From Gaeumannomyces sp. JS-464 (Eukaryota; Ascomycota; Sordariomycetes; Magnaporthales; Magnaporthaceae), in contig NGZR01000001.1 of assembly GCA_002197995.1 (NCBI GenBank), positions 2,976,001 through 3,040,000 on the forward strand: a DNA stretch of 64,000 bases. Direction: 5' to 3'. A program made the translations under genes and the position numbers. Positions 45,875 through 55,965 of the stretch are shown here, piece after piece. Numbering within the stretch: the first letter of the stretch is position 1; each line of letters starts with the position of its first letter. The notes beneath the pieces were generated by a model. The model worked only from the letters and a program-made list of their open reading frames with translations, made no database searches and was not told the DNA's origin.

Positions 45875-46378
45875 CTAAACTCCAAGACAACTTGCTTTTA
45901 TTTTACTTATTTCATCGTCATCTTGTCTCCTCTTTCGCTCAACTAACTCCCTATGCAGCTGCTGACTGTGCAAAAAGACTTGACAGCATCTTCGAGCCTC
46001 GATCGAGCGGCGCGGCACCTGGAACTCGGCGGGCATGGCCTCGGCACCGGCACCGCTGTCGGCAATCCTCATCATCTCCTCAACCTTCTCGTCCGAGAGG
46101 CCCCCGATGTTGTACTCAGCGCCATCCGCGAGGCCAATGACGTTAGGCTTAACGACGGCCTCGCGCCTGCCGCCACCGGGCTGCTCGGCCGGGCGCGTCT
46201 CATCGACGGCGCGCTTGCGGTTGAGGAACCAGTAGTATCCTCCCGTGCGGTCGCCACGCGTCGTGTACGGCAGACGAATGGAGCTGGCGCCGTTCGAATC
46301 GCGCTCGCCCCCGAACTGGCTGCAGCCGCCACCGGTGTAGGCACCTCCGCGGATGCGCCGGTTGGTCGGGATCCGTAA
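45875..46378 (-). pseudogene. Orphan 3' coding fragment, unknown family
   Basis: A minus-strand frame opens right after a TAA at 46381-46379 and runs 167 codons to 45875. The first 120 residues look like real protein: GGAYTGGGCSQFGGERDSNG, TTRGDRTGGYYWFLNRKRAV, then EYNIGGLSDEKVEEMMRIAD. There is no ATG at the upstream edge and no acceptor site, so the 5' part of the gene seems lost at about 46375. Beyond about residue 125 the frame becomes basic and irregular, so the natural end may be nearer 46000. I cannot name the family. Confidence 0.5.
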
Positions 46379-47237
46379 TTATTCGATGCGCGTTGTCAGA
46401 ATTAATGGGGAAAAAATGGACAAACGGGTTTCACCTACAGCAACAATGGCGGCGCTCGCCAGACCGCGGGGGGCCTGGCGTCCCGCCGTACAGGTCGGGC
46501 CTACGTCGCCGAAAACCTGTACCACGCGCATTTTAGCGGTGCCCGTGTTATCTTTCCGACTTTCGAGCCGCTGCCGGACCAACAAAGATTTTACGGCCTC
46601 GATGTCGTCCCAGGCGGTGTCGGTGGCAACAAAAGTAACGGCGGCGCAAGCAGTCCCTTTACCTTTCCAACGCCACCGCCACGGACCTGGCCGGCTTCCA
46701 AGCCGCCGCGGGACCAACAGGAGTGCTGCAGCCTCGATAATGCCTTTGGCGGCGTCGGCGGCAACAAAAATGATTACAATAGCGCGAACGGAAGCGCGAT
46801 GCTGCTTGGTATGTCCCCGGTAGGGGGTAAAAGCAGGGGCAACACCCCAGCCCCAGGGTTATGGCCCTCCCGCCTCGCCTCGGGCCGCTGCTAACAGGCC
46901 CGCTGCCTTCGATTCCGACCCCATCGCTTAAGGGCATTGTAGGTGTTGCTTAGAACCAGACGGGCGATAGTATTCGCAAGTGTTAAAGTTGTGAAGATTT
47001 GTTTAAGGACTGCTGGCAAGTCGCTGGCGGGCTCCATCGTGGCTGTGGTCGTAACTAGAAGGGGCCCGCCGCAACGCGGCGGATTGGGCCAAGGTTGCAC
47101 ACCGCCCAAAGGGCAGAATCACGCATTTGACCCGCAATTGAGCTGGAGGTCAATTCAACGCGGGATTTGCACCTCCGACTACCACTTTTCTGAGGCTATT
47201 CACAACGCAAATCAATCCCACGCACGCGCAAGACGTT
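46379..47237. other. Repeat-like GC-rich DNA open in several frames, no assigned gene
   Basis: On the plus strand one frame is open from about 46395 to 46893 and contains two related pieces (FYGLDVVPGGVGGNKSNGG and SLDNAFGGVGGNKNDYN), showing an internal duplication of roughly 170 bp. Minus-strand frames are also open. At 46891-47059 a minus frame reads MEPASDLPAVLKQIFTTLTL, ANTIARLVLSNTYNALKR, which could be the start of a small protein. No family recognised. Confidence 0.45.
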
Positions 47238-48282
47238 ATGGTAAGTTATTGCAGTTATATTTTGGGTTATTTACACGTACTAATCAGTTTTTTACAGCCT
47301 CCGCCGGTCTCCGAGGCTGGCGCGTCGCCGGGCGCGTCGGAGATCGAGAAGCCCGACTACGCGTCTTCAAGCGACGATGAGGACATTCCCGCGACCCTCC
47401 AACCTCCCTTTCCGGCCGATTCCGCCCCGCAAAGCGAGGCTGCGGACGACGATAACGATGACGATGCGGACGGAAGTTTTGTCGTTGCGGGCGTAGCTTT
47501 CGCCGGCGGCAGCAAAATCACCCGCAAAAAGCTGTTTAACGTTCGGAGAACGTCGATCTTAAAAAGTCGCACGCCTAGATCAGCCTTGCCAAAATGCCTA
47601 CGGTCCGCAAAGCTGTTTTACGCGATAACTACACCATTAAAAAGATTTCCCGCGCTTCCAACGTCGAAGCACTATACGTGCAAATGTGCGACGAGCTTGC
47701 TTTACTCCTTGCACGTATTGTACAGGCGATTCGGGTAATTTGTGTGTTGCGTCCGCATGGAAGGTTACCTTAACGGGGCTTGCGCAAACTGCCACTTTTT
47801 TGCGGACGGTTTTCGTTGCGATTTCCACCCGAAAAGTAAATAAGCTACATTTGTTATACTATTTACACATACTAATTATAATGTTTGCAAATTAATAGCA
47901 ACGCGAGGAGATTACCATTCCTATTAGCAGTACGCCTAAGGGCAAAGCTACCTCGTCTTCCCCCCGCAAAACCTCCACGTCGTCGACTTCGAAACGGGCC
48001 GCAAGTGCTTTTATCGAGGTGCAAACCCCGGTTAAACGAGGCCGCAAAACCATTATTGCACTTGCACGCAGTATAAAGGGCAAGGAGAAAAAGGTTGTTA
48101 TTATGGTGGATAACGATACTACGGACCGTACATTAACCGTTGCGGTTCCTACTTTTAGCCGCGGAAAGATTACGCAGCTGCGTCGCCTGCTGGATATAGC
48201 CGTTATTAACACCACCGGTGGCGTCCGCAAATTCCTGCGCGCGGTTTCCAACCGCTTTAAGAAGATCGTCGGCGAAAAGTAA
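47238..48282 (+). CDS. Small spliced gene with a short Cys motif, possibly frame-damaged
   Basis: ATG at 47238-47240 is followed at once by an intron (47241-47297: donor GTAAGT, branch TACTAAT, acceptor TTTACAG). Exon 2 reads PPPVSEAGASPGASEIEKP and an acidic stretch. A second coding block in another frame (NYTIKKISRASNVEALYVQM, CDELALLLARIVQAI) lies at 47594-47737. A third (GACANCHFFADGFRCDFHPK, about 47775-47837) has a C-x2-C...C pattern. A clear second intron (about 47838-47894: GTAAAT, TACTAAT, TTAATAG) joins to a basic, ordered C-terminus ending at 48282 (KKVVIMVDNDTTDRTLTVAV, RRLLDIAVINTTGGVRKFLR). The blocks change frame twice without obvious introns, so indels or missed micro-exons are likely. 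Function unknown. Confidence 0.5.
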
Positions 48283-48559
48283 AAGGATTACACATAGGTT
48301 GCGCGTTGTTTTTATTAAAAAAACAATATTTAAAATAAATACCCCAAATTTACGCCGGCGTGCGTGCAACGTAACGAAATAACGAAAAAACGATTTTCCA
48401 TTTACAATTTGCTTTTACTATTAACAACGTAATTATACGTGCATTTTCCAGCTGTATAATACATTAATAAAGTGAAAAACAAATTAATTAATTATAAATT
48501 AACGTAATAAAACTTTAAAATATAACATTATATACTTTTTTCCTATTTTTCAACGCCGT

Positions 48560-50960
48560 TATTTCGATTCCAATAATAAAACCTATAAGTTTTGCACTTT
48601 TGTAACCCGAAAAAAGCCATATAAAATTGGCCGTATATAAAACCTAATTTCGTAAATCCAAATTAACAAAATTAAAAAATTAGCCTTATACTTTATTAAT
48701 AGTTATAGCAAAACAAAGCCGTAACGGAAATTGCAAGCGTATAATAATAAAAGGAAAATTTTTAAAGCCGGAAAACAGTTTTATACGGGAATAAAACAGG
48801 TTTTACTTGCAAAATCCTTTGTAAAAATAACTATTTAAATAACGTTTCGTGTAAACCGGAGTACGGATAACCGCGTTTCGTTACACAACCTATTATTCAA
48901 ATCCATATTACGTATTAAAATTACCGGATAGCCAACTTTTAAATCGAGCGTATGCGGAAAAATAGAAGCAAAATTTAAAAAGGCTAAAAAATTTGCACCA
49001 AATTAACGGGCCGCATCGCCTTCGTGCTTTAAAAAATTTGCAATAATTAAAACTGCAAAACTATGTTTTTCTTTTAAAAACGTTGGAAAATTTCATAGTT
49101 TATAATTATAACCTTTAAGTTTTTCGGGCAAAAAACGCAACGGGCTGCAAAAACTTAAAAATTTAATAAAAAAAATTGTAATAAAATATCGGGGTAAATA
49201 AAAGAAAAAAAAAAGTAACGTCCGTAATAATGTAAATAAAATTAAAAAGGAAAATCCAGTTATATAATTCCGAAATGTAAAAAAAGTTTAAAGCTAGGAA
49301 ATAAACGCAACGTTATTATTATCCGCATTTTAAACCCGTATATTTTGCGTTAAACGCCGGATTTAAAAATGCGGCTAAAGTTCGGACCGTTAAATATAAG
49401 CATCCACGGTTTTTACGATTTCCTCCACGAACAATAGGTAAAATTTATGCAAAATCCCCGCCAAAAATAACAGAAATACTACCGAAAAAAACTCGTTACC
49501 CCGCAAATTTTGCAAATTTTGTTTACAATTTCGAAATAATAACGATATTGTATAAAAACTTCGTCCAAATAATACAAGCGGTTTGCGTAAATAAACGTCC
49601 TATTTGGGAGTTTTTAATAAATTGCAAAAGGAAAACTATTAAAAACCATAAGGATATTAAAACGGATGTGCAATACGGCCGCCAAGTAAAAGCAAAGCCG
49701 TAATACCAAAAAAAGCAACGCATAAAGCAATTTTATTACGGCCCGAAAATAAACTGCAATAGCTTTATATAAAAATGTTTTTCCCGTACCCCCAAAACCT
49801 AATAAAAAGTTAATATTAAAAATGTAAAAAAATAATATATTAAATGCAACATATAAAACGTATTTTGCATAAAAAACGCGGCTTGCGTAACGTTCGTTTT
49901 TATAAAACGAATAAATTCGTGAAAAATTGCACTTTATTGCGGGTTAAACTGTTGCAATGTAATATCCACGAAAGTTTATTCGTTATTGCCGTTATAGTTT
50001 AACTCGCGTATAATTAACCGGTTATTACTAGCAAAAAGCTATTGTAATTGAAATAAAAAAAGCCGAATTGCGATAAGGTTAAGCCCCACCCCGTTAAAAA
50101 CTTCGCTTATTAAAAAACAGCCCGTAATTAAAATACGGCTCGTGTAAATTTGCGGGGATAGCGGGATAGCGTGCAATTTGCGGTTGTAAATTATCGCAAA
50201 TAAATTCGCGAAACCGTAACCATAATAATAACGCATTTACAATTTCGTTTCGTAATACCAAAACAAATAAACTGCAAAATGTAAACCCAATTGCCTAAAC
50301 TTTTGCATTTTTTAAATGCGGATACCTAGCGGCCGTTATTTTTTAAAAGTCCGATTACAATGCAAAACTTCCCGAAAAGTTGGAAAAATAACGCCGTTAA
50401 TAATCCGCAAATGCGTAAAAGATTATGCATTAAAAATAATCGATAAAAGTAACCGCATGTAAAAACATTTACCCGTTATAAAAAAAACGTAATACATACG
50501 GCCGATTTGAAAACCACGTTAACGTGGAATCCAAATCCGGGCTATAAATGTAACTTTCCAAACGTACTTTGCAGGGAAATCAGCGTATAACACCGTACGC
50601 CCGTTTTCGTTTTAGGAATTATATTCGAAAAAACCTATTAACATCGACTGTTTACGATCCGCAAAATTTGCGAGCTCGTCCGCAGTAAAATTGTTTGGAA
50701 AACGACAGTTTGCTGGCCTTTTTAAATGCATTGCAAGCCGCAATACTGGGGGCCACTTTTCGTGCACCGGAAATTCCATTAAACCTAACAAATGCTTCGT
50801 GCGGGTAAATATACCTGCCTTGCAAATGCTTTACAATTTCGTCGTTATCCGAAAATTGTAATTCCAAAATTGCACGGTTACTGCTTTATATATATACTTA
50901 TATATATATTTTACGGCAAAAACTATAGCGCAAACTTCCATATTTATATGCGCGTTATAT
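48560..50960 (-). pseudogene. Helitron Rep C-terminal and PIF1-like helicase remnant
   Basis: Past the HUH region come YIYKYIYKAVTVQFWN (about 50880), FPVHEKWPPVLRLAMHLK and RGFQIGRMYYV (about 50470-50500), the conserved Rep C-terminal part. The helicase Walker A is GFGGTGKTFLY at about 49770-49800. Walker B-side text IFGGDFA is at about 49449-49470. The late motif FAITINKVxGxFFNFVNLDL is near 48660-48720. Stops occur at many Gln, Trp or Arg positions. Confidence 0.8.
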
Positions 50961-51199
50961 TTGCGAGAAAGGTATAAGAAATAAGAAATAACCATCCGGT
51001 TATCCAAAAAACTTCCCGCTTTCCAACCATTTTACGGACTTTTTTTCCGTATTACGGCGTTTGTAAATAGATAGCCGTTATTAGGAACCGTAATTTGCGG
51101 TTAAAAAGCTTTAGGAAATTTTTTGGAATACTTTTTTAGCTTATTGGGAGTTGGTTTTATACAAAAAGATAATGGTTTATCTTCCCCGCAAAAACCGTG

Positions 51200-51790
51200 T
51201 AACATTTATATAAAATAACTTTTCGTAGTATTGCGTTTTGTATAATAAAAGGGATTTCCGCAAAAATAAATTTATTAATGTGCTAAAGGTTTTTTAAATA
51301 GGGCCGCATTTTCGGGTGTAAAAAAAAAAAAAATATAACGATAAGGTAAACCACGCTTTTAATATTCCAAAATCCAAATAATACCCGCAAAACGCCCGAA
51401 AATACCAAACGCAACTTTTTTAAAAAACGGTTACTTTTAAATTGAAAAACCCGGGCAATTATATTTGGGCGATTTGCGGCCGCTTAGCCGGGCTACAATT
51501 AATCGATAATTTTTTTCCAATTAAAGTTAGCCGTAATTGTAATAAAAGGGAAAAAGGGCCTAAATAACGAACAATAGCCATAAAATCTTAATAAAATGCA
51601 CGAATAAAACGATCTTTTCCCAAATACGAAACAGGTAAAATAATTTTGCGGCCGACGTTTTTAGCGTTGCCGTTTTCGTTGCGGATCCAATTTTGCACGC
51701 CAAAGTATAAATCTACCCGTAAACGTTGCTGGTTGTGCTTAAAGAAATTTAACTTTTCCTAATTAAAAGCCGCAAATAAATCCATTAATA
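51200..51790 (-). pseudogene. Helitron Rep (HUH) nuclease remnant
   Basis: Conserved text includes LRVDLYFGVQNWI, VGRKIILPVSYLGKDRFIRA and DFMAIVRYLGPFSLLL. The HUH motif (normally GLPHxH) reads GLPYRYI at 51335-51352: both metal-binding His codons are now TAT, each one C-to-T step from CAT (two transitions from CAC). This copy cannot have a working nuclease. Confidence 0.8.
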
Positions 51791-51872
51791 ACTGTTAAAA
51801 TAAACGCCCGAAATGAAAAGGAATAGAAAAAGATACAGCTCGTAGGAATAAATAATATTTATAATATTTATC

Positions 51873-52802
51873 CTACTTAATTTTTTTTATAGCCGAACCA
51901 AATGCAGGTATTATATTAAAACGGGGTGCAAAAATAGTAGATAAATGAAAAGAATAACTTTGCGTGCTATAAAGAAAAAAAAACGGATAAGCCAATGTAA
52001 AGTAAAAAGGATAACGATAATTAATTCGACGAAAAGCATTAAAACCGTGGTTTGCGGACCGAAAAGCAAGTATAATATCACGAAAATCACGGCCTCCAAC
52101 GTCCGGAATAATAGCCGCAACTTCGTTAGCTGTAAGCAAATTATACCGACGTATATTTGCACCGCGTTTTTCGATTAATCGAAATTGCGGATTTAATACC
52201 ACTTGTGCAAGCCCGCTATTATGCAATATCCGCTTTCGTGCAATACGGTATAAAGAAATAAAAGGATTATAATTATATAAAAAAGTAGTAAATTTAATAA
52301 GAAAAACGCGATTACCACCAGGGTATTTTAATAAACGTTAATGTAAAGCAGCTTGCGGATTTAAAAAATAAATATCAGCGTATTTCGGCTGGTTTACATT
52401 TGTACTAACACTTTTGGATAAGTGGTATAACGTGCCTTGGATTTGAAAATTTATAAGGCCACCCGCAGCAGCACCTCGGCGAGTAATATTGCATTTAACA
52501 AACGTAAATGCAAAGGCTGCATTATAATAACGCAAATGCAAACGAAAATCAAACCTACGCGGAGTACGGGACGTAAAAAGATTGTAAATAAGCAAAAGGG
52601 GACGTGGGTAAGGGGTAAGATAAATGCGGCCCTGTAAATAGCACTTTCCAAACTGCGGTTCGGCAGTAAACGAAGCTTGAAAAAAAGGTAAATGTAAATA
52701 AGCGTGCAAGTTAAAAAAATAAATAAAAAAACTTACTAATAGCTTTTTATTTAACCAATGCAATGCACCGCAATATTCGCACTCCACGTTTATAAAACCC
52801 AA
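51873..52802 (-). pseudogene. Helitron_like_N region
   Basis: 52338-52802 reads ECEYCGALHWLNKK, then FGKCYLQGRIYL, RFDFRLHLRYYNAAFAFTF and YADIYFLNPQAALH, the known order of Helitron_like_N. 51873-52226 continues with RRYNLLTANEVAAIIPDVGG and RDIILAFRSANHG, the next conserved block. The frame has one interruption between these pieces. Confidence 0.85.
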
Positions 52803-52812
52803 AAAATCGGCT

Positions 52813-53211
52813 TTAATACGCCAAATACCGTCGGCTGGTATTTGCGCAAAAGCGTGTGAAAAGCGGAGGATTGGCGTTGTCGTTGCCTTTGGCGGCGGGG
52901 CGCAAATGGCGCTGCGGGAGCCGCAAGTGGCCTTGCGGGCGGTGCGGGGTCCGCAAGCGGACTTTGCGGACCAGGACGATAAGCAAAAGGTGACGATAAA
53001 GGCGCAAGCGGGGGTGCAACTGGTGGCGGGGTAACGCTTTTGCGGTTGCGGTTGCGGCGCGCCCTAACCTTCGACATGAAATGCAAGTATTATAAGGCAC
53101 GCCTCGAAAGTTGGCAGGAAAATCGGTTATAGGTTTCGTTTTTCGACAGTTTAAGCAATAATGCCTTGCAAAACTGCGAGCGTTACGCTTGCGTGCAAGC
53201 ATATTAAGCAA
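52813..53211 (-). pseudogene. Helitron N-terminal zinc-finger segment
   Basis: Reads HYCLNCRKTKPITDFPANF, then YNTCISCRRLGR: two C-x2-C pairs about 24 residues apart. Such Cys motifs precede the replicase in fungal Helitrons. After about 60 residues the frame shifts to a Pro/Gln-rich stretch. Confidence 0.65.
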
Positions 53212-53362
53212 AGCAGATAAAGTAAAGTGTAAAGGTTAATAGGAAATGCAAAGTGTAAAAAACATAAATTTAAATGCAAGGAAATTTTGATATGGTAACC
53301 CCTTGTATGAAATTTTTTTATTTGCTATCTGCGGCCCGCAACGCCAACGCGTGCACCCAATT

Positions 53363-53413
53363 AAAAATCCCTAACAGCAATATACTTTGCAATGTTAGTG
53401 TACAGGGATTTTT
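53363..53413. repeat. Long imperfect hairpin next to the Helitron 5' side
   Basis: Outer arms AAAAATCCCT (53363-53372) and AGGGATTTTT (53404-53413) enclose inner arms CTAACA-GCAA and TTGC-AA-TGTTAG. GC palindromes TGCGGCCCGCA lie on each side (about 53335 and 53473). They may belong to Helitron ends or to a small non-autonomous element. Confidence 0.6.
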
Positions 53414-53479
53414 AGCCGCAAAAACAGCTTTTGCACTAACAAATTGTTAAGGAATTAGGTATTTTTACACGCTGCGGCC

Positions 53480-54247
53480 CGCAAAAAGGTACGATCCCAG
53501 CACCCGTGTTTTTGGAAAATCTTAAACGTGGTTAGTAGTAAAAGTTGTCGCTTGCTTCCAACGTAATATCGCTGTAATGGTATGTGGAATTGGCATAAAA
53601 AGGGCCAGCTAAATAAGAACTTAAAAGTGAACTCGCTCGTTATTAGCGGCTTTTCCACCAGACTTGAAAAGCCTTTTAAATAAACGTAACCAAATTTAAC
53701 GTATGTAATAGGAGGATAAGTAAAAGGAGGATAACGCTTTTAAAAGGAAGAAACCTTAAAAAAAAATAGCACTTTTTTTTTAAAGCGCTGCTTTAAGCGC
53801 ACGCGCGTTTTTAAAATAATAGCGTCGTGTTATTTTTAAATCGACCCACCTTTTTCTCCGGTCCTTTAAGCCTTCGGCTTTTCTTTACGTCCTATTTGGA
53901 AACGCGAGCCGGAGGCATATTTTAATACGTTTGCAAAGTTTTCACGCCGAAAGCAGGGTCGACAAGGGATCGAGGCGGAAAAATCAAGCTATAAAAAAAG
54001 TAACTGCCTAGGAATATGGCTTGCTAAAGCATATGTCCCCGACATAATCCCCAACTTAGGCTTAAAGATTATGCCAAAACATTTGCCTCGAAGGATAGCA
54101 ACACATGCTAGCCAAAAAAAAAAAAAAAAAAAGGTTATTAAGCCGCCAAGGGGAGCAATTTTAAGCCACTTGGCGCGAGGCGAAAGATGAGAAATGAAAA
54201 TCGCGAAACACGGCACCAGCCATCAACCGCACACGTCAGTCTCGTTG
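53480..54247. other. Spacer between Helitron and AAA+ relic, no gene recognised
   Basis: AT-rich grading to moderate GC, with an A-rich run at 54115-54132. Short frames carry no motifs. Confidence 0.5.
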
Positions 54248-55170
54248 TCACTGTCCCAGGCCTGGGGCCCCTTGCCACTGTTGCTCGGGAGCGGCCGTCC
54301 CCGGCGCATAGGTGTTTCCGCTGCCCGGTGGGAGGTTGCCAGGCGGCAGCTGCCCCGCGGCCTGTGGGCCCGACGCCGTGTACATCTCCTGGACGCCCCG
54401 GTCCAACGCTGCCGAATAGGCCTGCTGCTGCCGCTGGCTATAATGCTGCCTCCCGCTGGCGGCGGCTGCCGCGGAGCCAACGCGTCGTTCTGTCCCTCCC
54501 AGGACCCCCGGTAGGGGGCGTTGGCATTAACATTAGCGTTAACATTGGCACCGGCAGCCCTCGCGCCCGGGTTGCCCCAGGACTGGCCGTCGGGCGGGAA
54601 CCGATTCACCCGCGCCGGCGTCAAGCAGCTCGCATTATCGTAGCCCGTGTGCGGCGCCGCGACGTTCTGGTAGCCATGGTACTGCCCCTGCACGGGAGGC
54701 GGCGGCTGCTGCTGCTGCTGCTGGTGCAACTGCTGCAGTGGGGCCTGCGGCTGGACCACCTTGGACGCGGCCCCGAAGGCCCTCCTGTCCATCATGGCTG
54801 TGCCGCCCAAGCCGCCGGCACCAGGGTCGGCCATGACGTTGTTCTCGTCGACCCAGTTGGCGCGCAGCCTGGCCTCCTTGGCGCGGCGGGCCGAGTTGGT
54901 GCCGTACACGTCGTTCATGTACTTGGTAAACTCGAGGTAGGCGCCGCGCACAACCTCGAACTGCTTGAGCCCCAGCGTGACGACGGCGTCGGGCAGCAGG
55001 ATAGCCTAGTGGCTGTTGCTGGCCCTGGGCTCGAACTCGGCCAGCGCCAGCGCCGTCTGGCAGGCGTTGCGGATCTGCTGGCCGTTCCAGCGCGCCTGTT
55101 GGTGCGCATCGAAATGCTGGCTGGCGAAGTCGCCGATAGCCATCTCGTCAATGTCGATCTTTCGACCTTT
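54248..55170 (-). pseudogene. C-terminal relic of a fungal AAA+ ATPase
   Basis: The minus strand reads GRKIDIDEMAIGDFASQHFD, ARWNGQQIRNACQTALALAE, then, after a TAG at 55008-55006, LKQFEVVRGAYLEFTKYMND and VYGTN. This is the C-terminal lid segment found in large fungal AAA+ ATPases, where WNGRQIRNA is the hallmark. The Gln-rich tail (QLHQQQQQQPPPP) and a hexamer repeat (NVNANVNANA) follow. Near 54445-54462 a natural-looking tail (YSAALDRGVQEMYTASGPQ) continues in another frame and ends at 54248. Walker motifs and everything upstream of 55170 are missing. Three lesions (5' loss, stop, frameshift) make it a pseudogene. Confidence 0.75.
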
Positions 55171-55589
55171 CAGCGCTTACCCGACGCTTTGCAACTGCAC
55201 CGGAAGGCACTACAACGGCTAATAGCCGCACGTGCAGGCCACGGGGACTCGATTGGTACACCGAAAGTTTAAGCACGACGACGATAACCCGTGCCGTTGT
55301 GTGGAAAAATAAATCCCCTTCCCACCCTGTATTTTGCGGGCCGGCTAAGGCAAAGGAAAACAAATGGCTCGTGGCGGACCCCGCCCCGACCTTCGACAGG
55401 CCCGGGTACTGAAAACGGCTGCTACAAAAGCCCCTCCTTTTTGCGTCGTTCGCCAAGGCCACCAACTATTTCACTATCGCCGGACGATAACAACAGGGCA
55501 TAACAGCCCGTACATTATTTATTCCCTTTTCCTTTAGCATTTACACACTTTTTTTTGTACCACCCGAATTAATAATAGGCCCGTTAGTT
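55171..55589. other. Short spacer, no gene recognised
   Basis: Moderate GC next to the AAA+ relic, falling to AT-rich. The upstream part of the ATPase is not here. Confidence 0.5.
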
Positions 55590-55965
55590 CTCTGCAACCC
55601 CGGCCGGACCCAAAGGTGGTTCTAAAAACCCCCCGCTTAGCTTCGCCCCTTTCCCGGCGCACCCGCCGGCCGAACGCACCACTACCACCGCTGCGCTTAC
55701 AACGCCCCGGCGTTTTATACGCCCTTTTGCCGATTGCCCGCTTACTAACAAAAAGCGCCGAAATACGGCCTAACCTCCGTATGCCTTCGGGTTTAAGTTG
55801 CTAGCCGCCGTAATAGCAGCACTATAACTTGGTATATATAGCTTAGGTAGCGCTAGCACGTTATATGCCTTTTGGGAGGTAAGGACAGGTAAATCCGATT
55901 AACTGACGTTAAATATACTTTTTTTCTCTCTTTTTCTCTCTTTCGACCACCTTCCTTAAATCCAC
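55590..55965 (+). repeat. LINE-like 5' region (related to 34254-34630)
   Basis: Shares the same blocks as the copy at 34254, including GGTAGCGCTAGCACGTTATA and CTGACGTTAAATATA, and ends in a CT-rich tail (TTTTTCTCTCTTTTTCTCTC). Differences from the other copy are mainly transitions. Confidence 0.6.

Larger units (their letters stand above)
48300..53211 (-). mobile_element. Decayed autonomous Helitron (Rep plus PIF1-like helicase)
   Basis: Read right to left, the domain order is that of fungal Helitrons: a CxxC...CxxC finger, Helitron_like_N, Rep nuclease, then PIF1-type helicase. Many stops break the single large frame, and the DNA is very AT-rich, consistent with RIP. I could not fix the termini: no certain 5'-TC or 3' hairpin-CTRR was found. 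The 3' end should lie near 48300-48500, just downstream of the spliced small gene; the 5' end lies near 53211-53480. Confidence 0.85.

Noticed and set aside
54187..55272. 361-codon open frame on the plus strand
   Set aside because: It lies antisense to the AAA+ relic, which has clear family motifs; the plus product is Arg/Pro/Leu-rich with no motif and is a GC-driven shadow.
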